From Filosporella fistucella (lineage: Eukaryota; Ascomycota; Leotiomycetes; Helotiales): a stretch of DNA of 64,000 bases. The notes beneath the pieces were generated by a model. That model worked only from the letters and a program-made list of their open reading frames with translations. It was not told the origin of the DNA and did not search any database. The stretch lies in NCBI GenBank assembly GCA_030077755.1, contig JAQJZZ010000005.1, forward strand, positions 1,116,001-1,180,000. The letters run 5' to 3'. The position numbers and the translations under genes were made by a program. This document shows, piece by piece, positions 35,651-47,754 of this stretch. Positions within the stretch are counted from its first letter, which is position 1. Each line of letters starts with the position of its first letter.

Positions 35651-37679
35651 TCAGCGGAGCCACTTTGCGTAACCCCATCTGATCCTCTCAAGAACCTTCA
35701 GCTGGGCCTGAATACCACTGTTGATATTGCAGAGATCACCAACGTCTTCAAGGAACTCTCTCTCTATCTCACCAGGGAAAAGCCTGTGGGCGCGCTTCCT
35801 GAGTACGTGCACCTCGCAGAGAAGTAGACCGTGATCCTTATAGGAAAGCATGCTGTTGGAGGTCGGGGTCGCCAGAGTGAGAATACGATCGATGTTTCGC
35901 AAGACTCGGACGGTTTGTCCTGCTTGTCGACCTTGCTTCAGCCCCTTTCTGCTACCGAATATTCCTCCCAGGTAGCGAAATGCAGCGAAGCATACCAGGA
36001 CTCCAGGTGTCAAACCAACAAATCCAAAAACAAGCTCCTGACTTTTCAACAATGCATCGATTCCGCTGAGGGCAACTTCGACATCCACCTTCGTCTTCTG
36101 AACCTGTATAAGAAGTGTCCGGATAAGGTCGCCTCGGACTGTACCCATGAATGGTTTGCGAAGATCTTTTTCATAAGCTCGAAGCACTGGAGTGAGATCT
36201 CCTTCTTTGACTTTGGCTCTGATTTCTGAAATTTGGGCCTCGTTCAAAGCTGTGGTGCCGACTGAAGCCTGAGGATTGTCGATTGCGAAGTCCACGACCA
36301 TTCTTTCGAGACTGTCTCTATCGCCTTTCAAACTCTCTTTACTCATAATTGCAACCTCGCTGTCTTTATCGTGACGTATCGTGCCAATGATTTTTTTGGT
36401 AGGCTCGATGACCCAATTGAGCCAGAAATCGCGTGTTGTTGTACCGAGGTCTCTGATCCAAGTAATGATTTCTGCTTTTCGATTCACAAATATCCGTAGT
36501 AGTGTTGTGGAGGACAAAAGAAGAACACCTACTGGAAGCCAATATCGAACCAGTCTGGGTGGGCGACCATATTCAGCCACTAGCCTGTGGGAGGAAGTAA
36601 CATGATTTGGTACTTGAACTTGGAGGATGTATTGCAGCCTCTTGCTAAGTTTGGCCGGTCGGGCGGCCTCACTAATATCAGCTGTCGATATCTCCGGATC
36701 ATCCCTTACACTGGTAAATACGGTTTCTTCAAAGTCCGATACCCCTACATCAAGGGTGGTAACATTTCGAAGGACTGTATCCATCAATGCCACACTCCTC
36801 TCGACCACATTTTTCCACTCGTGGCTATCTTCCTCTACTGTGATATCCGTTCGATCGTCATTGATATCAAAATCGAGCCCCTCATCCACAAGTAAGCCCA
36901 ATCCACTTGCCCCCATTTCCCGCAATAATTTCAGATGGGCTTGTTTTTGCCTCGCCTGTGAACGACACAGAGCAATGGGGGAGAGAACCCTCCTTTGAAT
37001 ATCTGCCACTGACCGCTCTTGGATGCTCTCCCTGACCAGGCTGTAGAACTGCTTCCATTGGTCTGTCAAGTTGGACCCAATATCGCTCGCAGAAACTGCA
37101 TCCCCGGGCGCTTCTCGAAGTCGTGCAAGTCTGCTTCTTGTATCGCCATAGATATCTTTCGACCATGACCATAGTCTGAGCGGTGATGTCTGTATCGTAT
37201 ATAGGCTCGTGTATGCGTATGAACCTAACACTTCATCCCAGTACCAGATATCATCGTTAAGAGGAATCGTTTGCTCCAGAAGCGTATTCAACAAAAGACC
37301 ATATATTTGCACTGTGGCCTTGCTTACAAGCAGCCATTCCAACTCCGTCTCGTACGTCTTGATAACCTGGTCATCATCCTCTTCTATAAGAACCTCGGAG
37401 AGAGCAGCTTGATCCAGTAACGTAGAGATTCTCCAAGCAGACAAAAGTGGATTGGAAGAAGAAGTTGTAGATAGAGCTTTGACGATGCTTTGCAACTCGG
37501 CGATACGTGCAGATGAAGAAACTTTTTGGCTTATCGAAATGGAGAAGCTATCTTGTGTTGTGCGAGGGACAAGATGTACGCGATCGAGTTGGCTGTCAAC
37601 GCGCCGGACCTGGCTTACAGAAAATTAGTTGGCAATCGAATGGAATTTAGAGAATCTCCTACTCAGCAACGATTGACAT
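35651..37679 (-). CDS. nca2: Nca2, nuclear control of ATPase protein 2
   Basis: Mitochondrial membrane protein; in yeast Nca2 with Nca3 affects expression of the mitochondrial ATP6/ATP8 message. Two exons: a 17-nt first exon (37663-37679) encoding MSIVA, then 35651-37613, joined across a 49-nt intron to give QVRRVDSQLDRV; total 659 residues, close to yeast Nca2 (616). The uninterrupted frame without that exon starts only with TTG, which supports the mini-exon. Two hydrophobic stretches are visible: RYWLPVGVLLLSSTTLLRIF in the middle, and VFGFVGLTPGVLVCFAAFRY near the end. The C-terminal motif LSYKDHGLLLCEVHVLR is characteristic of the NCA2 domain. Confidence 0.9.
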
Positions 37680-38470
37680 CCTGAATTTGTGAATCACATC
37701 TGTGGAGAACAGGTGCAATGGCTGGGTTCAGGGTATTCAAAAAAAAGAACGAAAGTGACGTTTTAAACTTGGCAGGGCAACAATATGGAAGCTACGAGGC
37801 TACCGATCTAGCAGCTGGAGCTTTCCTTGAACATCACGAGGCGGCATAAAATTCATTAATTTGTGAAAGATACTGACTAGAACTCTGAAATATGAGATTT
37901 TCCCTTTGATTTAATCTGCTTTTTCTACCTGCGCTGTGACCTACTCAACGTCCAACGAAGTCACTATGTATGTTGGCCCAAAATGCATGCTCTTGTCATG
38001 GATAGCTCGTTCACGTTCCAATTTAGTGTCGAAAGGATTCGCTTCAACAAATCGCCGTTATAACAACTACCATAAAAAATTCAAATAAGGCTATCTCATG
38101 ATTTCTTTGTTTCTGCAGTAGCAGGATAACATTGAGGAAGTCCCTTAATTTTTCTATAGCACGTACCGTGGATCAATTCCAAAATTCATGAAGTTCTAAC
38201 TCAAAAGCTCTAGCCGTTTATCAAGATCCAGCACAAGTCGAAGACCGAATCAATGGGACACATTGTAAATTACAGTGATATTCTATATGATCATCTCGAC
38301 AGCCAGCGCTGTCATCCATTTTCAGCCCGGAGCCTCCATCTTCCGAAGAACGACTTCCAGCAAATCTGCTTCGTAGCTCCAGGACCATTTTCCGTTTCTT
38401 GATCTATCTTCTGCTACCTGCCTGCCGACTTGTTCTACCACACGCCTAACTAAATACATCTAATCTGCCT
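37680..38470. other. Intergenic region, about 0.8 kb
   Basis: AT-rich non-coding sequence with no ORF of note on either strand. It is the nca2 upstream region plus the 3' flank of the TLC gene. Confidence 0.6.
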
Positions 38471-39289
38471 TCAGTCTGGCATCATTTCGATTCCCCCAGG
38501 GACCTTCCTCAAAAGGCCTTGGAAACGATACATTCCAAGGACAACTATCAATGTCATAGTTCCGAACATTGCGCATGGAACCCACAAAGGGATCACTTGC
38601 CCATTCGAGCCGCCAACAGATACTGCAGCCCAAGAATCTAGGAATGCATAATAGAGTTGATATGGTGCCCAGATGAATCTGACAAAGGCAAAGATTACCA
38701 CCAATGCAATATAGTTATACCGATATATTGCGCCACTGGTTCGACGCATTTTTCTGAGACACCCTTCAAGATTTTCGGGGAAGGCTGTCAACTCCAAGAG
38801 AATAAAGCGAATGGTATAGTAATTGAAAGCCGGTCTGAAAGCTAGCAAGCTACAGCCAAACGACATAGCTGCATGTAATAGCCATAACTAACCGAGGACG
38901 TGGAAGCACTCGATCAAGAGTAGTATCTCAAACAGATAGAACCCCGTCGCCATTGCGTGTACAGAAGCTCGAAGCGGGGAGTAAGCCCAAATTCTCTCCT
39001 CCATAGTGGATGTCGGTGCTTGCATTGTCAATGCTATGCTAAGGGCGCAGTGTATGGGCCCTTTGATCATCTGCGTGATTCCAAAATTCCAGAAGACTTT
39101 CGATTTGCGACTGAATTTAGGATACGAATGGGGGAAGATGTCTGCAGAAAGAACCGGTAAGACGAGGTTATACGTAGAAAAATAAGTGATCGCAGTAGCT
39201 AGGATTTGGTGGGCATGGGCAGGTAGAACCCCAAGATTAAAAAAATCTTCCATCTTAGTCCAGATCACTCGGGAGAATCTTTGTGACAT
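38471..39289 (-). CDS. TLC-domain (TRAM/LAG1/CLN8-like) membrane protein, with in-frame stop or exitron
   Basis: Small multi-span membrane protein of the TLC superfamily, whose members act in ceramide synthesis, lipid sensing or plasma-membrane lipid composition. The start is ATG 39289 (MSQRFSRVIW). The later part FRPAFNYYTIRFILLEL, followed by NYIALVVIFAFVRFIWAPYQ, matches the end of the TLC fold. The frame carries a TAG at 38888-38890. Removing a GT-AG segment at 38842-38892 (51 nt, a multiple of three) restores a 255-residue product (HVL joined to AFRPAF). However, the removed codons WLLHAAMSFGCSLL look like the His-containing helix of the TLC domain itself. So this is either a functional gene with an exitron or one broken by a nonsense codon. 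No ceramide-synthase Hox-like or lag motif is seen. Confidence 0.7.
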
Positions 39290-40070
39290 TTTGAAAGGGG
39301 GAAATAGTTTTGAGAAAACATGGAAAGGGAACGATCACAAGCTTGAGACGCCTGCCTATATATAGCTAAACTACAAGAGATGATAGAACAGCTGTGCCCT
39401 TTTGACTCCCTGCTTGCCAACGCATCGGGGATTTCCCAAGGAACCAACCTTCCACTACTATTATACAGGTTCATAGGATGAAACGTGAACTCTTAACGAA
39501 TGAAATGTTAGATTATTATGCAAAGAACACCAGCCTAGGAAACACAAGAGCGCCTAGAGTTAACTCGACTGCAACTATTCGTGGACAAAAATAAGAATCA
39601 CACCGCTTGAGATAACTGTTAGGAAGACCTTGAATATAGTCCATTACAAATCACTACTAATGATTGATCTCCTTGTCGAACAAATCGCACCACTGAGCAT
39701 AATTCTTCGTTGACGCTTGCTGGATCTCTTTCTATGTCGAGGATTAAATCGCCGACTCCCTAGATGTCCAGATGTTGATCCGATCTCAAATAGAAGTTCA
39801 AGGCCGAACAAGGTCCAAGTGCTAGAAGAATCAACTATTACGAGTCCGTCTAGCACAAAATGGCACCCAATGTTAATAATGCTTTGGCTAACGGCAGGTG
39901 AAAAACGATTATCAGGTAATGGATGGCTAAACGTGTGTAATGGATAAGATACAATCAAGCCATTAAATACAAATACTCAATCACATATCAAGACTCCCCT
40001 AGAATCAAAGCGACTAAAAATCTTCATTTATTGGAGTTCCTCCAGGGGTTCTTCTGATCATGCCCTTCGC
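39290..40070. other. Intergenic region, about 0.8 kb
   Basis: TLC-gene upstream region and PPR-gene 3' flank. The minus-strand ORF at 39644-39958 (104 codons) has no known motif and is not called. Confidence 0.55.
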
Positions 40071-43007
40071 TCATGAAAATTGAAGTGCAGAATTATCTGC
40101 GACAGAAAGTCTTCGATGCCAGACGCTACCGCTTTTGATGTTGCATTGCGTGGGGACCGCTGAATCGTTCCCATATTCTTTTTCGACTCCAATGATGGAG
40201 ACTCGTCTGGCTTTACGACCCTGCAGGGCTGCTCTCTCGATGATATCCATAACCTTCAACTTCACGAACTCATGATCGTCCCTTGAGTCCTGGCGGAGAA
40301 GTTTTGTCGAGGTCTCAGCTTCTAAAATGGCATCGAAAAAGTTCTGTTTCCTAGAAGAAAATGGTCCTTCCGCAAGTTCATTCGCTAATGATCTGCGACA
40401 ATTTTGTAAGAGACGATAGAAGTGATTATCAGGAACCAGTTTGTTTGCTACTAGCATTTGGATTATCCATCGTACTCCTTCCGAATCCTGAATCATAATA
40501 TATGTCCTCAGCAGCACGGTCAGGGTGGCAAGATCGAAAGTTGAGGATGATAGCCCCAGGCGTCGAGACATCGTCTGGAAGAAATCAAGCGCAGCATGCG
40601 GCTGCCCTTGGTTGTGAAGCAAGCTTGTTGTATGAGTTATGACGGGAGCTGTTACTTTGATCCCATGTTTTGCGAAGGTCGTTACGGTCTCCTCCGTAAG
40701 CTCGGCGATATTCTCATGCTCGGAATTCTTGACAATAGATGTCAGACGATGTATGAAAACACTCGTTATGGCAGCGCTCACATCCCAGCATCTCTGAGAT
40801 GCATCCCGAATGAGTTGTGCAGCCCGGTCAAAGTCACCCTCTCCGAGCTGCAGAGCGGCGGACACAGCAGCTGAAAGATGCCTAGGTTCCAACGGGATGT
40901 TTTCCATCCTTGCAAGCTCGTAAATCTCGACAGTTTTATCAGGCTCTCCACGAGCCATAGCGGCCGACATAGAGTGAAGGATATTCCTACTATCTGGAGA
41001 GCAGCCTCGAGATGCGTCGAGTGCGTCGAGTCTTCTCTGCTTCTCCTCAGCCCCGCATTTGTTCCTAACAGCTATAGAACGCATCATCGCGACAGTCGCC
41101 TCGTCGACAAATGTAGGGTGCTCATTGTTCAGGGCGACAAACTTCTGGTACAGAATGTAGATGTCCCAGAACGGCATGTTGTATGAGCGAGAGCAGTAGT
41201 TCAAGATCGTTCTTATAGTTACTGCAGTGACAACAGACTCCTGAGTGATCGAGTACTCGATGAATCTTGAGACAGCATCCAATTCTTTCCCCTTTCCATA
41301 AAGATCCACCATGAAATTCATGATATAAGAATTCACCTTCAAATCGAAATGATGTACGAAGTATTGAATGAATAACTCGGTCTGTGGCAGACTGTGCGCT
41401 TTTGAGAACGATATCAGAACCGGCAGAAACGACGATGCAAACATTTCATCTTCAAACGGTGCTAATTGCTTCATTTTCCGAAAGTCTTCTTTGACCCGAT
41501 CCCAGTCTCCACGATACGCTTTCGCAAGGGCAAAGTGTCCGTATATTGCCAAATCTTTCGGAGATATTTCAGGGTATAACAGTCGCATATCCTGGTAGTA
41601 CTGTTGGGCGAGAGCTTCCTCCTTTGCCTCTACAGAAAATTGGATGATACAAGCATAAAAAGCTTTGGGATGTCCAGCAACACGAAGAACTGGTTTTAGC
41701 CGCTCAAACAACCCTCTGGTTTTGGTTAAGTCATGGTAGAGTCTCCATTCGTGCCCGATAACTTTACACAACCAAGATGTCGAGAGAAGAAGTCCATTGG
41801 ATTCCGCCATATGTGCAGCGGCGTTCGCAATCTGCTCAGCTTGGTCGAATTTGCCAAGATAAAGTGCAGAATCAAACACCAGCGTTACCGTCTCATAGAA
41901 TTGGGATTGATCTGGAGAAGTCTTGGTGTAGAAAGTTCGAAAGATTTGAAATATTTTCTTGTGGTTCCCCAAACGATGGTGAGCTCGAATTTTATGATGC
42001 ACCACAGGGAGAAAACCATCGCTGCTACGGGATATAAGGCGTTCACACAATCGCACCACTATTTCATCCCGCCCTGAACGAGAATTCTCGATACACAGTG
42101 TTTGTCCCAATTTCACCATGTCGGGCGGCATTGTTTTCGTCCTTTCCTTCAATGGTGTTAGATATATATCAGTTGCCATCCGCAGCTTTGCCGGGTCCAG
42201 AGGGATTTCGTCAGAACAGGAACGGTCAATCAGCCTTTGGATCATCCGCCCCGGCTCAAACTGGTAGAAATGGTCGGCTGCTAATGGGCCTTGCTTCAAT
42301 ATAATCTCAAGAATCCGATCACTGGCAATGAAATTTGATGTCTCACGACATGCCTTGGCCAAGTCGATAGCAGTTCGCATTAATGGTTCCAAGACTCCTT
42401 GCTGATAGATGCCCATTCCTTCATCAAATGCCTCGACAAACCGTAAAGTTGCCGCTTCAATGTTGGGTGGACTTTCCTGAAGCAGTTTCGATATGTTCGA
42501 GGACAGCTTTATTTGGCGATTATGGGATTTGTGTTTGGGCATCTGCGGAATCTCGTACTTTTGTAATCGGCGTACTGGTGTAAACTGAGATAGATGAGTA
42601 TCGATGAATGGTTGCAAATTTGGCAGTGGTAACTTGGGCATTGCTCGGGATTGAGTTGCTTGACCTGCAGCCAAGTGCTGTTTTCTGAGTGTGTTCTGCT
42701 TGTCAGGACGAATGATCGTTGGGGAAGAGCTCCTTAGAACATTGCTCGGTAGCCACAATGCTTCATCTTGATATCTCAGAACCTGCTCCTCGAACCTCTC
42801 CAAAACAGCATTACCGGCGCTGTGATACTTCCTCGATGACTGTAGTTTTTTGGCATTATCATGCACCTCGCGGGCAACATGTATTCTACGTCGACGATCT
42901 TCAGTCAGTAGGCCAGCGCTGAAAGCTACCGTGACTGAAGTTCCCAAGGCAAGATTTCGGAGAGTTCGTAATGCGCCTTTTGAAGGCACAGGGAGATTCG
43001 GCGACAT
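40071..43007 (-). CDS. Pentatricopeptide-repeat-like mitochondrial protein
   Basis: Single exon, 978 residues. The N-terminus (MSPNLPVPSKGALRTLRNLA) is basic with a following hydrophobic stretch, consistent with mitochondrial import. Most of the protein is helical repeats of about 35 residues. The clearest pentatricopeptide units are near the C-terminus: GQPHAALDFFQTMSRRLG, then FDLATLTVLLRTYIMIQDSEG and MLVANKLVPDNHFYRLL. PPR proteins bind organellar RNA; in fungi they stabilise, process or help translate mitochondrial messages. Which message cannot be told. The even spread of degenerate repeats resembles the fungal Dmr1/Ccm1 and Aep families, but I cannot assign one. The chosen ATG at 43007 is the first in the frame. 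Confidence 0.82.
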   Translation of the reverse strand: MSPNLPVPSKGALRTLRNLALGTSVTVAFSAGLLTEDRRRRIHVAREVHDNAKKLQSSRKYHSAGNAVLERFEEQVLRYQDEALWLPSNVLRSSSPTIIRPDKQNTLRKQHLAAGQATQSRAMPKLPLPNLQPFIDTHLSQFTPVRRLQKYEIPQMPKHKSHNRQIKLSSNISKLLQESPPNIEAATLRFVEAFDEGMGIYQQGVLEPLMRTAIDLAKACRETSNFIASDRILEIILKQGPLAADHFYQFEPGRMIQRLIDRSCSDEIPLDPAKLRMATDIYLTPLKERTKTMPPDMVKLGQTLCIENSRSGRDEIVVRLCERLISRSSDGFLPVVHHKIRAHHRLGNHKKIFQIFRTFYTKTSPDQSQFYETVTLVFDSALYLGKFDQAEQIANAAAHMAESNGLLLSTSWLCKVIGHEWRLYHDLTKTRGLFERLKPVLRVAGHPKAFYACIIQFSVEAKEEALAQQYYQDMRLLYPEISPKDLAIYGHFALAKAYRGDWDRVKEDFRKMKQLAPFEDEMFASSFLPVLISFSKAHSLPQTELFIQYFVHHFDLKVNSYIMNFMVDLYGKGKELDAVSRFIEYSITQESVVTAVTIRTILNYCSRSYNMPFWDIYILYQKFVALNNEHPTFVDEATVAMMRSIAVRNKCGAEEKQRRLDALDASRGCSPDSRNILHSMSAAMARGEPDKTVEIYELARMENIPLEPRHLSAAVSAALQLGEGDFDRAAQLIRDASQRCWDVSAAITSVFIHRLTSIVKNSEHENIAELTEETVTTFAKHGIKVTAPVITHTTSLLHNQGQPHAALDFFQTMSRRLGLSSSTFDLATLTVLLRTYIMIQDSEGVRWIIQMLVANKLVPDNHFYRLLQNCRRSLANELAEGPFSSRKQNFFDAILEAETSTKLLRQDSRDDHEFVKLKVMDIIERAALQGRKARRVSIIGVEKEYGNDSAVPTQCNIKSGSVWHRRLSVADNSALQFS

Positions 43008-43461
43008 GGCAATGTGCGTATTGCCATCTCGATTATGATAAGCCGAACAGGTTTGTGTTTAATTGGGGCCCAAGGAGGGGTGCAGACGTAAGATTTGGTG
43101 CATTGAGAAACAGGTGAGGTTGAAGTTGAAGCATCAGACGACTTTCCAATTCCGGTGGCCGGATGACCCCACCTTCACAAAACCATAAATGCACCATTTT
43201 CGGAGATCAAGTCGCGTCGTCCAACCGATGAGCAAAGAAGACCATTTCAATCATTGATGTTCTGTATGAGGAGAACTAAAGTTTTTAAAGAGGATTTCAT
43301 TTGTTGTTCTTCTATGCAAAGTGAAGATCTATATCCGTCTATTCCTGCGTGCCGTTGCACGCTGAACGCCTCCCAATGCTTTGTTTAATACAGTATTCCT
43401 ACAATAATATTCCCATATAATCATCAACCACCGCCCTCCCAAGGCTTGAAATTCATATTCA
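43008..43461. other. Intergenic: PPR-gene promoter and mme1 3' flank
   Basis: No gene seen in 454 bp. Confidence 0.6.
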
Positions 43462-44784
43462 TCAGACAGCTGGATGCTCGCTAAGATCAGACGTATTGTA
43501 CACCTCTAATTGCCGCAAAATCGTTTGGTACAAGAACAGCATGCATCCACTTTGTACACTAGTCCACACAAATCGTGGGCCAACCCCTCTGAACCAGCCA
43601 GCAACGCCTTCTGTCTTGTAGATCAACTTGAGCCCAGTGAAAACTGAAGAAGTGTCAAGATTGATACAGCCTGGACGGGGAGTATGAGTTGATGGTGACG
43701 ATGTTGATATATTTCGAATTTGCTGCTTCAAAGCAGACTTTCCAGGAAGTTGATTCGCCGGGGTAGGCTTCACTGCAGGTTCTGAGGAAGGGTTTACTTG
43801 AGTCTGAATTCTGGTCTTCACAACATCAAGAGGACATGTCATGACTCCTGCTAACCCTCCGGCAGCCGCACCTGTCAGAAGCTCAAGCGGTAATCCAATA
43901 TCTCGACTCTTCTTCCACTGTCTAGCCCACGTTTGTCCTTGCTCATAAAACGTGAACTGCAACGCAGAAAAGGGGAGGTCTCGGAAAATAGTCGCCTTGT
44001 AACCATAAAATAATGCTGAGAAGCCTTCTTGGCGCACGATCGTTCTAGCAGCATGGATGGTTGATTTATAGTTGTATCCGGATTTGAAGAACGGGTTGTT
44101 ATATCGACCTTGGAGTTGTAAACGAGTCTTGAGGACTTCTGAGGGAACATAAACAAATGAAGCGGCAAAATCGGCAAGAAAGCCTGGTGAATTGTTAGCT
44201 ACAGATTCATTAACAATCAAGCCTCAAAAGGAGCCATACCACTGGTCAAATATGCAAATTGAGGTGTAATTCCATAATCTATCATATGACGCTTGCTGTA
44301 TTCATAAGTTCCAAAGAAAATGACCGTTCCCGGAAAAGATCCGAGCATGGCTGGTACCCAACCTCCATATAGGCCTCTACGAATACCCTCCTGTCGTAGG
44401 ATTGTGGAGTACGACGAAGACATCGAAGAGTATTTTGGAGGGATATGTGGATCGCCTTGCTGTCGAGTCTTCACTGTGTCCAAGGAATGCATCAACAAGT
44501 CTCCTGTTGTGCCACCCAATCCTCCTGCAATCATAGACTATAGCAATCAGATATGTTCTCAGAAGCAGATGAGAGATTCTTACATGTATGTAAGGCGGCC
44601 GTCCCTCTTCTTCAATCGCTTTCGGTGCCATGGTTTCCGATTTGAAACCCAGTGTTCCCAGCTCATCTGATAAAGATGACTCTCCTTCCGACAGTCCATT
44701 ATCAACAAAACCAAAGTCGTTCCGGCTTGCCTGTGAATTTGTTGATCCGGAGAACAGGCTTGAAACTCGGGAACTTAGGGACAT
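43462..44784 (-). CDS. mme1: Mitochondrial carrier, Mme1/YMR166C-like (Mg2+ exporter)
   Basis: Inner-membrane carrier of the SLC25 family. Three exons (44584-44784, 44240-44537, 43462-44183) give 406 residues. The three repeats carry [12 protein letters not shown] (Ser in place of Pro, as in yeast YMR166C), [15 protein letters not shown] and [13 protein letters not shown]. Segments such as [31 protein letters not shown] and [16 protein letters not shown] closely follow the yeast protein, reported to export magnesium from mitochondria. The first ATG at 44784 adds about 50 residues ([16 protein letters not shown]) before a second ATG ([10 protein letters not shown]) at 44631, so a shorter form is possible. 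A long Ser/Thr-rich loop ([14 protein letters not shown]) lies before the last repeat. Confidence 0.9.
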
Positions 44785-45626
44785 TTGGCACTCCTTATTG
44801 TCCCAATGGAGTCGCCGTCAGGGCTTCTCTTAAGGAACGTCAGGAGGAGGTATCTGCTCCAGGATGAAAGTAGGTTATACTTATGCGCTGACCAAAATAA
44901 TAAATCGTCAGACCCTTTTTCGTTCGGCAAATAATTCACAAGCTCCGTGCTTAGTAATAATAAGGCTGAATGGTGCTGCAAGGCTGGAAGAACTCAAAAG
45001 CTATTTCTGCCTAAGCATCAGGTGGGTAAGGTTGATAAACGGAGTTTTATTGTGCTTGTTAAGGTATTAGGTGATAGACAAACCAAAACCTAAAGCAGGG
45101 GGAAAGATTCACAAATTCAAAGCATTTATTCCACTCAACAGAATCAAGTGTAGCTATCATACAATAATGCCAGTCAACCAGCCAGACCTTTCTGCTTCAT
45201 CCTTTGAGTATCAGCGTTGCGTGACTGATACATGGCAGTTGAGATATATGAATCAATATTGTGGACATGAATACATTTCGACGTAGACATTTGTAAGGTA
45301 AGGTATGAACATGCTGTGTATGTTTATGGTATATCTTAATCTTACGGCACACATACCACATATCTCTTCGCATCTACTACCAACAATACTCCTTATAAGG
45401 CTCTTCCATAGGTCAAGATCGCCTCCAAAATACAGCCTCCAATCCTTGCTATACCCATTATTCAACGGTAGCACTGGCTTTGCTATTTGCCCCTTCCAGC
45501 GCCTGTCTTAGGTAGATCCTAAACGCCGCCTGTTTTGTAGGCCTACTCAGAGCCTTTCAATAAATCGTGACCACAAGATGTGAAGAGCTATGTAGACTCT
45601 CCATATTATCACATATGTTGGTGTCC
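44785..45626. other. Intergenic region, about 0.84 kb
   Basis: mme1 upstream region and imp2 3' flank. Short ORFs on both strands (44864-45070, 45253-45474) carry no known motif. Confidence 0.55.
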
Positions 45627-46269
45627 TCAATCCCAGCCTGGAGCTTCCTCTCTGCTTCCTCTTACAACTCTCGTCCTACCTTTGAACTCCCACCAATTGA
45701 TTGCCCCGAAACTCCGCCACGGCCATAACACGCGAGTAACTTTTCCTTCAATAAGGTTGATAGGAATTGGTCCGTACGAATTACTGTCGAGTGTCTTGCT
45801 TGCGTCTCTATTGTCGCCTTCAACCCATAGATGGTTGAGTGGTATTTGTACGGTGGGTATAGGACATGGTACTCGAGTATACACGATATCACCTTCCATG
45901 GCTATGATACGCTTCACAACCAATGTTTCGGGATTACTTGGACTTCTGGGCTATGGTGTTAGATTGCTTGATCAGTCAATAATTGATAGGGCCATACCGA
46001 AACGAAACAACCATTCCTCTTTTTAAATTTGCCGTGGGCTGCCATTTGCTATTCCAACACATGTCTTTGGAAATGCCCTCATTGAAGCCGTTATTTAGGA
46101 ATGGATACATTGAGGCCCCGTTGATCCATACTACATCTCCCACATGTCCGTTGAAAAATATCACCGCTGGTATCCAGGTAGCAATGGTAAAAGGCCAGTA
46201 CCTTGCATCACGAAGGAAATGACCCCATCCTGCTTTCTGACCGAAAGAGGAGAAAAATCGTGATGCCAT
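45627..46269 (-). CDS. imp2: Mitochondrial inner-membrane protease subunit 2 (Imp2-like signal peptidase)
   Basis: S26 family signal peptidase of the inner mitochondrial membrane, which removes sorting signals from proteins exported to the intermembrane space. Two exons (45998-46269, 45627-45945) give 196 residues. The catalytic Ser is in NGASMYPFLN (Ser53) and the catalytic Lys in VVKRIIAMEGD (Lys102). HLWVEGDNRDASKTLDSNSYGP is the conserved third box. One N-terminal membrane helix is visible (WPFTIATWIPAVIFFNGHVG). The acceptor is the second AG of CATAGCCCAG, chosen because it keeps the frame and gives RSPSNPETLV. The DNRD.S.DS.YGP box and the length favour Imp2 over Imp1. Confidence 0.9.
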
Positions 46270-46669
46270 TCAGAATTGGAAATCCAAAGAGGGATTTGTT
46301 ACGAATGGCTGCAGCTGGATACCTAGGTATTTGGGAAAAGAAGTGATTTGTCAGCCTTGCGACTGCCGACCACCTGCATTTTCAGTTGCGGCAAAACTTG
46401 GAAGAGAGTACATCAGACGTGCTCTGCAGTTGTGAGACTGCAGCTTTCATAAATTACTTCATAGACATAAAAGTATATAGGTTATCTTGATAGCAAGTTT
46501 AGTTACTAAGTGATCGATTTACTTTATGGGTAAGTCGCATTGTGCATAGCCCTGAGATGCAAAAATGTTTAGTTTGGTCTCTTGATTTCATACATTTCAC
46601 ATATCGACTTGCTGCTATCCATGCGCCGGCAATGCAAATCTCACTGCTTTTGATTCCCCCAAAATGCTT
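46270..46669. other. Intergenic: imp2 promoter and sui2 3' flank
   Basis: No gene seen in 400 bp. The plus-strand ORFs starting here are antisense to sui2. Confidence 0.6.
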
Positions 46670-47754
46670 TTACATAACCTCAACAGCATTTTCGTCGCTC
46701 TCACTCATGCTTTCGTCTCCACTAACTTCGGCGTTCTCTCTCTCGCGTTTCTCCATCAGCGCTTGCAGCTCAGCGTCATCATTCTCGGTGACAGCCTTGG
46801 GTTCCATTTTGACAATGCAATTGCCCCCTGCCCCTTCAATATTCTTTCTAATGTCAACAATCGCTGCCTCCAACGTCGATATTCCAATGGACTTTTCTAG
46901 ACATGTACTTGTAAGAACGTAAAGAGGTGGAGAAACAAGTTTGACTTTAACTTGGTTATCTGGGGTGTTTCTCGCTTCAGCAGTTCGGAGAGCAGTTTTG
47001 ACCGCATCGATACCCTCATATCCAAAACAAGTGACCTCGACATCAGCTCGGACTTTTGTTGGTTGTGGTGTAAGGCGCTTTCCAATGTATGATTTCAACT
47101 CCTCGGCCACAACGTCACTCGGAAATGAGACCTCTTGCCATACATCTGGGTTTCTGTCTGTGTCAGCTAAAAGTCTACTTGCCGGTTCCACAAAACCTAC
47201 GTGATTGAGAGCTTGAAAGCATCTACTGCGTGCCCGTATTTCTTGTTCAGTGGCCAGCCGATGCGTTCGTAGAGATCCTCAATAGGATGTTCGGTCTTCT
47301 CAGCAACATGTCGCATAATCGAATGAACCATCTTGCTCTTATTATATCTCTCCTCGCACTTGACAATATCTTCTGGGGATACTCTTCGCTTCGAAAGATC
47401 AATATATCCTATCCTAGTCAGCGCCTTCAAAGGCAACGGCGCATGTCTCCGACATACCTTTCTCCTTGTCTACTCTGAGAACGACCACTACTTCATTACG
47501 CCCCACACGAATGAGCTTCTGAATACTTCGAATACGACGTCTTGACAGTTCAGACAGTAAAATCATGCCATCAATATTGTCGTATTCGAGCAGCTTCACG
47601 TAGGCACCCATCTCTGCGATCTGACATCCAATGTGAGCATTCAATTCACGATGGCCTTGAACGGAGTCGAAATTACCTGCTTGACGTTCACCATGACAAA
47701 ACTGTCAATCTCTGGATACTTCTCCTCATAAAACCGGCAATTTGTCAAAGACAT
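46670..47754 (-). CDS. sui2: Translation initiation factor eIF2 subunit alpha
   Basis: Alpha subunit of eIF2, which brings initiator Met-tRNA to the 40S subunit and is the target of stress kinases such as Gcn2. Four exons (47677-47754, 47458-47620, 47201-47408, 46670-47153) give 310 residues, the usual length. The S1 domain includes [15 protein letters not shown]. The regulated phospho-site is intact in [12 protein letters not shown]: Ser52 with the initiator Met counted, that is Ser51 in standard numbering. [14 protein letters not shown] and [14 protein letters not shown] are family hallmarks. The C-terminus ends in an acidic tail with [12 protein letters not shown], a likely casein kinase 2 site as in yeast (inference). 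It is divergent from nte1. Confidence 0.95.
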
